Assembly: GCA_964478425.1 (NCBI GenBank) | Contig: CAYZIB010000004.1 | Coordinates: forward strand, 1-64,000 | Direction: 5' to 3' | Length of the DNA: 64,000 bases | DNA from: CAYZIB01 sp964478425 | Lineage (GTDB): Bacteria > Bacillota_I > Bacilli_A > Acholeplasmatales > WRBM01 | In this document: positions 53,944 through 61,662 of the stretch, one piece after another | How the letters are laid out: each line of letters starts with the position of its first letter | Position numbering within the stretch: the stretch's first letter is position 1 | The notes under the pieces: generated by a model | Databases searched by the model: none | What the model saw: only the letters and a program-made list of their open reading frames with translations | What the model was told of the DNA's origin: nothing | Translations under genes and position numbers: made by a program

Positions 53944-55869
53944 ATGAAAAAAATATTAAGTACTGGATTATTATCAATGTTAGCATTAACATTTATAAGT
54001 AAAACATCGCTAGCTAGCACACCTGTATATACTGAAAAAAGTAAAACAACAAGTAATCTTTATTACGAAGGAGCAAAATTAAATATAGTAAAAGCTTCTT
54101 CGGTTGATGAAAATGGAAATGATTCAACTCAAATAATTAATTATGTTGAAACATTACCAGAATATAAAAATATTAAATTAGTGCATTGGACATATAACCA
54201 TGATTATACATGGAGTTTAAGAACATTATCTGAACTTGCTAAGGATTATGAAAAAAGAAACCCTGATTATGAAATAATTGCTGGGATGAATGGATGTTTC
54301 TTTAACATGAGTTCACCTTATTATCCATTTGGTGATGGAGTTTTTAATGGTAGAGTAATGTCTAATTATATGAGTTGGCTTAATCATGATAGTTATAATA
54401 TGGGTGTAAATGATAATAACGAAATATTTTCAGCAACTGTCGCTCATGCAACATATGAAACTACATATACTTTATATGTTTATGATGAAACTGGAAATTA
54501 TTTAATTGGATCATTTAATTTACAAAAAGGTAAAGAAGTTGGAGAAAATAGAAGTTCTATTATTATGTATAAAGATGGCCAAGTACCAAACGATGAATCT
54601 GTTGCTTATTTTAATGTAGGTATAAAAGATGCCATAAATGGATCTATGGAAGATGAAAGAGATTTTATCAAATATCCATTAAGTGATTCTAGTTATGAAT
54701 TTTATTATGCTGAAGGTGTAGTAAGTTCAATAGGTGGTGGAATAGAATTAGATAGTAATATGTTTACTATTGCTAGTAAAGACCAAACATTAATTGATTT
54801 AGTTAAAGTTGGTAAAACTAAATTTCAAGTTCAAAAAAATGTAACAGGTCAATATGAAAGTGCTTATCATATGGGTGGTACTGGAGGATTGATTGTTAAT
54901 AACGGTAAAGCAAGAGATGTATCTTTAGCTGAAAATAGTACTGCAAAAGGTAGACATCCAAGAACTGCTATTGGACAAAGAGAAGATGGATCATTTATTT
55001 TAATGGCAGTAGATGGTAGAGAAGAAAGTACTGGAAGATATGGTATGACTTCTTATGAACTTGGAATAACAATGAAAAACTATGGAGCAAAAATTGCATA
55101 TATGATGGATGGTGGAGGATCTACTACTTTATTATTAAGAAATACTAATAATGAACTTGTTACTGTAAATCAATTAAGTGACGGTAATGAAAGATCTGTT
55201 TCAGATGCATGGTTTTTAGTTGTTCCAAAAGTTGATAGTAAATTAACATTAAATCAATATGATGATACAAATGTTAAAGTTAATGTAAGTAATGTAATAA
55301 CAAACACTAACATTACATTAAAAGAAATAAATTTAGTTTTAAATGGGAATAAAGTTAAAATAGATGAAAATAAGGAATTAGATATAGCATTTATTCCTGA
55401 TAAAGATAATTTTGTTAGTTTAGAATATATTTATATAGAAAATGGTGTTGAAAAAACAATGTATTCTAGATCATATATTCATAATACAAAAGAAAATAAA
55501 ATTTTTATTGCACCAAATAATTTTGATTTAACTGTTACAAGAAATAATAGTGAAATTAAATTTGAATATACATTTAATGGTGATAGTAGTTCTATTAAAT
55601 CATCCCATATTTTAATAAATGATAAAAAAGTTGTATTTATTAAAGGTGTAGCAAAAGCAAGCATTAGTGATTTTAATTTAAATGATGTTACAGAAATAAA
55701 ATTACAATATAAATATTTAGATGATTCTAATAAATCTATTACTAAAGTTTATAATAAAACATTTAGATTATATCTTACAAATGATAGTGTTATATTGTTA
55801 GATACAGTTTGTAATGTTAGAACAGCTCTTGTTGGCAAAAGTTATTTAGATAGTATTAAAGACAATTAA
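53944..55869 (+). CDS. secreted NAGPA-type phosphodiester glycosidase
   Basis: A 641-residue protein with a signal peptide (MKKILSTGLLSMLALTFISK, then SLAS). The NAGPA/phosphodiester glycosidase domain spans about 100-430: AGMNGCFFNMSSPYYPFGD, HMGGTGGLIVNNGKARD, RHPRTAIGQREDGSFILMAVDGR and AYMMDGGGSTTLLLR, the last being the usual MDGGGS block. Two or more beta-sandwich, Ig-like regions follow (about 440-625). The human homologue uncovers mannose-6-phosphate; bacterial ones may act on phosphodiester-linked sugars of teichoic acids or host glycans. GGTGA precedes the ATG. A terminator follows. Confidence 0.88.
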   Translation: MKKILSTGLLSMLALTFISKTSLASTPVYTEKSKTTSNLYYEGAKLNIVKASSVDENGNDSTQIINYVETLPEYKNIKLVHWTYNHDYTWSLRTLSELAKDYEKRNPDYEIIAGMNGCFFNMSSPYYPFGDGVFNGRVMSNYMSWLNHDSYNMGVNDNNEIFSATVAHATYETTYTLYVYDETGNYLIGSFNLQKGKEVGENRSSIIMYKDGQVPNDESVAYFNVGIKDAINGSMEDERDFIKYPLSDSSYEFYYAEGVVSSIGGGIELDSNMFTIASKDQTLIDLVKVGKTKFQVQKNVTGQYESAYHMGGTGGLIVNNGKARDVSLAENSTAKGRHPRTAIGQREDGSFILMAVDGREESTGRYGMTSYELGITMKNYGAKIAYMMDGGGSTTLLLRNTNNELVTVNQLSDGNERSVSDAWFLVVPKVDSKLTLNQYDDTNVKVNVSNVITNTNITLKEINLVLNGNKVKIDENKELDIAFIPDKDNFVSLEYIYIENGVEKTMYSRSYIHNTKENKIFIAPNNFDLTVTRNNSEIKFEYTFNGDSSSIKSSHILINDKKVVFIKGVAKASISDFNLNDVTEIKLQYKYLDDSNKSITKVYNKTFRLYLTNDSVILLDTVCNVRTALVGKSYLDSIKDN

Positions 55870-55881
55870 ATTTATAAATTT

Positions 55882-55915
55882 AAGCCCTTTTAAAACTTTT
55901 TTTGAAAGGGTTTTT
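55882..55915 (+). terminator. terminator after the NAGPA-type gene
   Basis: CCCTTT (55885-55890) pairs with AAAGGG (55905-55910) around a T-rich loop and is followed by TTTTT. Confidence 0.75.
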
Positions 55916-55955
55916 AATTTTTTATAAAATAATTAATTTTTTAATTAAATTTAGA

Positions 55956-55984
55956 TTGACTATACAACTTTAATGATATATAAT
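55956..55984 (+). promoter_or_regulatory. sigma-A promoter of the modular lipoprotein gene
   Basis: TTGACT (55956-55961), 17 bases, TATAAT (55979-55984). The -35 context TTGACTATACA recurs exactly at the promoter before the solute-binding protein gene at 61591. Confidence 0.85.
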
Positions 55985-56028
55985 AAGAGAGTAAAATCGT
56001 TTACATAAATTAAAAAGGAGAGTTAAAA

Positions 56029-59000
56029 ATGAGATTAAAAAAAATTTTAATTGTTTTTTCTTTATTTTTAGTTGCTTTTTTCTTTGTAGGATGTAAAAAA
56101 GATTCAAAAAAACCTTATTTCGTTCTAATTGAAACAAATGAAAAAATTACTAATAATAAAGTAATTAATGTTCCACAAGGTGGAAAATTAGAAAATGTGA
56201 TTAAAACTGTTAACTTGTCTGGAACTGTTTCTTACTCATTATTTGATGAAACAGGTAACTCTGCAGTTCTTATCGATTATAACGATATATTAAATCCAGA
56301 ACATAGAGTAATGGTTGTTGCAAGAAATGAAAACGGAGATATGGTTAATGTTATTATAACTGTTAAATTAGTTGATACACAAGCGCCTATCCTTACAATA
56401 AAAGAAACTGAAATTACTTTAATGCAATCTTTAAGTTATAACTTAAAAGCAAACATTAATAGTGCTATTGACCCAGGTCGTGGACATTTTACTGATAATG
56501 TTGAATACGATGTAACTGGTTTACCTGGTGCTAAAGTAGTTAATGGTGTATTAGATACAACTGATTGTGCTCCTGGAGTAGGTGAAGTTGTTTATCATTA
56601 TACTGACCCAGGAAATAATGAAGTAAGAGTTAGCTTAAAAGTAACTGTTACTGAATTAGTTGATGCAGTATTATATGATGTTTTAGATGCTGATGGTAAT
56701 GTTATTGATAGTGTAAGTCATACAATGGTATGGAATCCAGTATTATATTCACAATATACTATTCAAGAAATTGCATGGGGTACTGATAATTTACAACATG
56801 TAATTGGTTTAACTTATGATTATGTTAAATGGTATTCTGAAAATGCACCTGAAAGATTAGTTGCTCAATGGTCTATTGTTTATATTTGTGATGAAACAGG
56901 ATATTTAAAATATGTTAGACATTATCAAACAAATGAATTATATGTTACAGATGTACAAAAAGAAGAAGTAGATGCTGATGGTAATGTTACTGGAGCTGTT
57001 GATGCTGATGGTAACCCAATTATGGTACCTGGTGTAGTAAGTAAAGATGTTGATACAATTACTGATTGGTCTACAGGAGATGCTACATCTTATAATGGTG
57101 CTTATAAATATACTCATACAGGAAGAATGTTAGCCAATATTTTCGATCATATGGATGAAGGAGATTATTGCTTAGTATTCGTTAATGATGGTACAAATGC
57201 TGATGGTTCAGCAAGAGCTACTGGTGATGTTATTTTTACATCAAATGATACAACAAGAGGATTAATGACTAGTGTTAAATTTACAGGTACAATTCCAGAA
57301 TTTAATGCAAATGAAATGGGTCCAGTTATTTATGTTCCTGTTACTGATGAAGGAAGTATTACTACTACTTTAACTAGAGGAGATGAAGCTCCTAACTTCT
57401 TAGATGGAATTTATGGATTTGTTGGAAATAAAGATAATAAATTAGATTTAACTGATTTAGGTGTAATGTGTGATTCTAATTTAGCTCCTGTTGATTTTAA
57501 TTTATCTGCTATTACTAATGATGAAATATTTGCTCAATTTGCAGAAGACAATAGAGAAATGTTTGAAGAAGTTTGTAGATATAGAGGATTAGATTATGTT
57601 GCTGGTGATGAAACAGAATATTATGAATTATTTGCTAACTTAAAATCTGATATATTTGCTCGCTGGTTAGAAAACCAAACTGTTACTTATTACTATAGTA
57701 TAACTTATACAGATGAAACTACTGGTTTATCTGATAGAGTTTATAGAATTTATAAAGTAAAATATCCGGAAGTTACTCTTGATTTAAAAATTCCTGGATT
57801 AACATTCGTTAAAGTTACTATTGATGAAGATGTATTTAAATCTGAATCTCCAGAATTTACTTATGAAGATTTCGGTGTTAAAGTTGATAATCAATATGCA
57901 TTAAAAACTAATACTGATGGTCAAACTTATATTAATACAGCTGATTATACAAGTTTCTTCTATGTATATTCTAAAGAAGTATTATCTACATTCTATACTG
58001 ATACAACTTATCCAGTATTAGCTGGTTTAGTAGTTGTATTAGATGCAGAAGGTAAAGTTGTTGGTGTTAGAAACTCTTTAGGTGAAACTGAAGGTACTGA
58101 TACAGTATTTGATGGTTCTAATTGGGTTACTAATACAAATGGTAAAACTCAAACTCAAGTTATGGATGGATTAGTTGGATTAGTTCCTGAAAATGGATAT
58201 GTAGCTATCTTCCCTGCTGATGGTAATGAAAATAAAGTATTAGCATATGCGTTAGCTAAATTTGTTGGAACAACAGAAGCACCTGCTGATTTAACAGATG
58301 TAACTGTTTCATTTGAAACTTATAAAGCTTCTTCTCAAACTCCAGTTAAATTTAGAACTCAAAAAGTTGATATCTGTGGTACAACTTATGATGTTGCTGT
58401 TGACCAAAGATTCTTATTAACTCCAGATGATACATATACATTTGTTGGTGCAAGTAGCTTATATAGCGGATATTTACAAGCAATCACACGTGATATGTAT
58501 GATGAATTAGGAATTAAAGATTTAGGTTTCTCAACAAGTGGTAGTGATGTATTTGCAATTATTTGTGATGCTGATGGTAAAGCTATTGAATGGCGTCAAT
58601 TATGGGGTCATATGATTTTAGATGGTTTATTATGGTGTGCAAGTGATGCTGATGGTAATTTATTATGGGATTACAACACTGGTAATATCTTTGAAGGTTT
58701 AGATGAAGCTATTCCTGAAGGTGGATTCGTATTATTCGGATGTGCTGGTGGTGGATGGTTAAATGAAATTAGTTCTGTTACTGGTTTGGCATGGGCATAT
58801 AGTGGAAAACCTATAAGTGGTATTGTTACTGAATTACCAAAAACTTTAGATTTATTCTGGGGTGGTAAAAACTATACAGTTTCATATGATGATCCTGCAA
58901 TGTGGGCAACAGATCCTAACTGGTATGAATTTGTTGCAAGATATATTGATCAAGGTGACACATTACACATTGTAACATATGAACACAGTGATTATTTAGA

Positions 59001-60297
59001 TATTTGTAATGGTGGTGCAGGAGATGGATTTGCATTAGTATTAGATGCTAATAATAAATTTGTTGCAGCATTATTAGGTCCAGCATGGGGTAATACTCAA
59101 ACTCTTGTAACTGTTGATGGTGATGCTCTTGTAAGAGAAACTGTTGCTCCTGGTGATAATTTCTATGGCTTAAAAGATATGATACCTGAGGGTGGAAAAT
59201 TCATTTATGCAAATAGATTTGGTGAAAAACAAAATTTAGCTCAAAAATTTACTGATTTATTTAACCAAATGTCAGATAAAGAAATTTTAGAAGCAGATTT
59301 CTTTACATCAGATCCATTCCCAGCAGTAAAAGAAATGGAAATTACATGGGCTGGTAGAACATTTGTAGCTTCATTAGATGATGCAGAAATGTGGAAAATT
59401 GATACTAGCGGTTATGGATTTGTAGCTAGAATGCCTGCTAACAATAACACATTACATGTTGTTACATATGATAATAAACAATTATTAGATGTATGTGGTG
59501 CTCAATGGGGTCAAGATATTCTTATTTTAGATGAAAATAATAAATTATCTTCTTTAATCCTTGCTAACTGGTGGGGTAACTCAGATACTGAATATACTTT
59601 AATTAAAGTTGAAAATGGTGCAATCGTTAGAACAACAGTTCCAATGGGTGAAAATTGGTTTGGTGCAAAAGATTTAATTCCTGAAGGTGGAAAATTAATC
59701 TTTATTGGACGCTGGGGAAATGCTATTAATTTAGCTGATATCTTTGATCCATTATTTAGTGCATTAACTGATGATGAATTATTAACATTAAATTTCATTG
59801 ATTCTGATCCATTTGCAGCTCCTGTTGTTGATGGTGGTAATTTAGTGTTAACAGTTGGTGAAAATTCTACAACTATGGGTCCTGGTGGAATGAATACATC
59901 AAGACATTGGGGTTCTAGTTTTACAGCTAATACTGCTGGAAATTCTGACTGGTATTTTGGATTATCAGAACAAAATAAATCATGGAATCCGGATTTAACT
60001 TGTGATGGTGGAATTGCAGTTATCGTTGATAAAGATGGTTTAATTCAATATGTTGCAGTAAATGTTGGCGATGTTAATAAAACATTCACAAGAACTGAAA
60101 CAGGAATGACTGAAGGAACATTAGCTGATACAAATGTATTAAATGGTGTTAATGATTTACTTCCTACATGTGGTATGTTAGTATTTGCAAATGCTTGTGA
60201 TACTGATACATATACTTTAGCAATTGATTTATTTAATGCTTTAGCTACTTTAAGTGTTGAAGAATTAGCAACTGCTACATTAACATTTGTTAAATAA
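56029..60297 (+). CDS. large modular lipoprotein, 1422 aa
   Basis: The signal peptide ends in a lipobox, FFFVGC (Cys22), so the protein is a surface lipoprotein. Residues about 30-205 are an Ig-like/cadherin-like region (DTQAPILTIK, DNVEYDVTG). The rest is a series of modules of about 160-175 residues ending in an IPEGG-type hairpin: near residues 377 (MDEGDYCLVF), 719 (VPENGYVAIF), 894 (IPEGGFVLFG), 1050 (IPEGGKFIYA), 1217 (IPEGGKLIFI) and 1377 (LPTCGMLVFA). The two modules around 950-1220 are closest, sharing DDPAMW/DDAEMW and LHIVTYEH/LHVVTYDN. I recognise no named domain. Low Lys/Asn and richer Gly/Asp than neighbours suggest a highly expressed secreted protein, perhaps glycan-binding. 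Confidence 0.85.
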   Translation: MRLKKILIVFSLFLVAFFFVGCKKDSKKPYFVLIETNEKITNNKVINVPQGGKLENVIKTVNLSGTVSYSLFDETGNSAVLIDYNDILNPEHRVMVVARNENGDMVNVIITVKLVDTQAPILTIKETEITLMQSLSYNLKANINSAIDPGRGHFTDNVEYDVTGLPGAKVVNGVLDTTDCAPGVGEVVYHYTDPGNNEVRVSLKVTVTELVDAVLYDVLDADGNVIDSVSHTMVWNPVLYSQYTIQEIAWGTDNLQHVIGLTYDYVKWYSENAPERLVAQWSIVYICDETGYLKYVRHYQTNELYVTDVQKEEVDADGNVTGAVDADGNPIMVPGVVSKDVDTITDWSTGDATSYNGAYKYTHTGRMLANIFDHMDEGDYCLVFVNDGTNADGSARATGDVIFTSNDTTRGLMTSVKFTGTIPEFNANEMGPVIYVPVTDEGSITTTLTRGDEAPNFLDGIYGFVGNKDNKLDLTDLGVMCDSNLAPVDFNLSAITNDEIFAQFAEDNREMFEEVCRYRGLDYVAGDETEYYELFANLKSDIFARWLENQTVTYYYSITYTDETTGLSDRVYRIYKVKYPEVTLDLKIPGLTFVKVTIDEDVFKSESPEFTYEDFGVKVDNQYALKTNTDGQTYINTADYTSFFYVYSKEVLSTFYTDTTYPVLAGLVVVLDAEGKVVGVRNSLGETEGTDTVFDGSNWVTNTNGKTQTQVMDGLVGLVPENGYVAIFPADGNENKVLAYALAKFVGTTEAPADLTDVTVSFETYKASSQTPVKFRTQKVDICGTTYDVAVDQRFLLTPDDTYTFVGASSLYSGYLQAITRDMYDELGIKDLGFSTSGSDVFAIICDADGKAIEWRQLWGHMILDGLLWCASDADGNLLWDYNTGNIFEGLDEAIPEGGFVLFGCAGGGWLNEISSVTGLAWAYSGKPISGIVTELPKTLDLFWGGKNYTVSYDDPAMWATDPNWYEFVARYIDQGDTLHIVTYEHSDYLDICNGGAGDGFALVLDANNKFVAALLGPAWGNTQTLVTVDGDALVRETVAPGDNFYGLKDMIPEGGKFIYANRFGEKQNLAQKFTDLFNQMSDKEILEADFFTSDPFPAVKEMEITWAGRTFVASLDDAEMWKIDTSGYGFVARMPANNNTLHVVTYDNKQLLDVCGAQWGQDILILDENNKLSSLILANWWGNSDTEYTLIKVENGAIVRTTVPMGENWFGAKDLIPEGGKLIFIGRWGNAINLADIFDPLFSALTDDELLTLNFIDSDPFAAPVVDGGNLVLTVGENSTTMGPGGMNTSRHWGSSFTANTAGNSDWYFGLSEQNKSWNPDLTCDGGIAVIVDKDGLIQYVAVNVGDVNKTFTRTETGMTEGTLADTNVLNGVNDLLPTCGMLVFANACDTDTYTLAIDLFNALATLSVEELATATLTFVK

Positions 60298-60317
60298 TTA
60301 AATAAAAATTATATATA

Positions 60318-60340
60318 AGGTCGAGGGTTATCCTCGACCT
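60318..60340 (+). other. GC-rich intercistronic stem-loop
   Basis: AGGTCGAGG (60318-60326) pairs perfectly with CCTCGACCT (60332-60340) around GTTAT. It is by far the most GC-rich short segment of the region and lacks a T run, so it is more likely an mRNA-stabilising or partial-readthrough element than a full terminator. It lies 20 bases before the next gene. Confidence 0.75.
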
Positions 60341-60359
60341 AATATTTATGAGGTGTTAT

Positions 60360-61580
60360 ATGAGTTTTTTTGAAAGATTTTCAAATAGTAAATTTTTTAT
60401 TATCTGTGATTATATTTATAAATTTGTTGTTTTAAACATATTCTTTTTATGTACATTATTATGTGGACTTGTTGTATTTACCTTAATTCCTTCTTTAACA
60501 GCATATTTTACTGTTGTTAAAGGATTTAATAAAAATCGTGAATTTTCTTTAATAGAAGGCTATTTTACAATATTTTTCCATAATTTTAAGAAAAATGTTT
60601 TATTATCCTTATCATATTCATCAATGTTATTTATAGTCATTTTTAATTCTATTTATTTTTATGAATCAATAAGAGATTATAAAGTAATTACACTAAATAA
60701 TATCAATTATGAATATAAATTAAATAATGAAAATTTATTTACAACAGATAAAAATAGTCAAATAATCTTAAATACAAGAAATAATTTTTATATTTTAGAT
60801 TTTGATCATCAAGATTCAATAATTTATAGTGAAAAGAAAAATAATATTTATTCAGATGGTTTATTAATATTATTAGATCATACAGGAAAAATAACTCAAA
60901 TAAGAGATGGTTCTGGATATTTTTTAGTATTAGAAGAAAACTCTTATAAAGAATATGATTACACTAATAATTTATGGGGAAGTGAAAATAAAAATATTTT
61001 CTTTAATCTTGAAATGAATTTAAATGAAGAAGGATATGTTTTATTAACTTCGCCTAAAAGTATGTATGGACATGCTGATGAATTTTTAGAAGATTTAAAA
61101 AAAGAATTAGAAAACGATAATTTAATAAATATAAGATTATATAATTCAGATATTGAAGAAAAAAATGTTTTAGCAAATAAAAAAGAAGATAGAACATTTG
61201 GACTTATCTGTTATTACTTATTTTTATTGATGGCTATTACTTTATTTTTAATGGTAATAAATTGTGCTTTAATAAATATTTATTTTCCTTATTTAAATAA
61301 CAAAGAAAAAATAAAATATTCCTTAAAATTTGTTTTATCATTACCAATAAAAACATTATTAACAATATTTGTAACAGTCTCTTTTATATATATTGCAACA
61401 GCATTTATCTATTTAATTCCACTTATTGTTGTTAGTATATATTTATATATTGTATTTTTAATATATCGAAAAGATTATAATTATTTAGTATCTGACACAA
61501 ACATTAAAAAACCTATGGATGTTGTAGATATTATCTATGAAAACAATTTAAAGAAACTCAAAAAAAGAAACAAAAATTAA
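60360..61580 (+). CDS. YesL/DUF624-like membrane protein with large extracytoplasmic insertion
   Basis: A 406-residue protein. The N-terminus (FVVLNIFFLCTLLCGLVVFTLIPSLTAYFTVVKGF) matches the DUF624/YesL family, which is usually about 200 residues and accompanies carbohydrate ABC transporters. Here the second membrane segment (about 78-98) is followed by about 170 polar residues (YNLYF-type beta-rich sequence with ILLDHTGKITQIRDGSG), then two or three more segments (about 280-300 and 335-370) and a basic tail. The ATG at 60360 follows GAGGTG. It lies between a lipoprotein and a solute-binding protein, suggesting a role in sugar uptake. Confidence 0.72.
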   Translation: MSFFERFSNSKFFIICDYIYKFVVLNIFFLCTLLCGLVVFTLIPSLTAYFTVVKGFNKNREFSLIEGYFTIFFHNFKKNVLLSLSYSSMLFIVIFNSIYFYESIRDYKVITLNNINYEYKLNNENLFTTDKNSQIILNTRNNFYILDFDHQDSIIYSEKKNNIYSDGLLILLDHTGKITQIRDGSGYFLVLEENSYKEYDYTNNLWGSENKNIFFNLEMNLNEEGYVLLTSPKSMYGHADEFLEDLKKELENDNLINIRLYNSDIEEKNVLANKKEDRTFGLICYYLFLLMAITLFLMVINCALINIYFPYLNNKEKIKYSLKFVLSLPIKTLLTIFVTVSFIYIATAFIYLIPLIVVSIYLYIVFLIYRKDYNYLVSDTNIKKPMDVVDIIYENNLKKLKKRNKN

Positions 61581-61610
61581 CCTGTATACCTTGACTATAC
61601 AGGTTTTATT
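61579..61610 (+). terminator. terminator after the DUF624-like gene
   Basis: AACCTGTATA (61579-61588) pairs with TATACAGGTT (61596-61605), followed by TTATT. The loop and 3' arm contain the -35 of the next promoter. Confidence 0.75.
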
Positions 61611-61619
61611 ATATATAAT
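61591..61619 (+). promoter_or_regulatory. sigma-A promoter of the solute-binding protein gene
   Basis: TTGACT (61591-61596), 17 bases, TATAAT (61614-61619), with further TATAAT repeats just downstream. The -35 box sits inside the preceding terminator hairpin. Confidence 0.8.
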
Positions 61620-61662
61620 ATATAATATATAATTATGTATAAATAACGGAAGAGGTGAAGGT

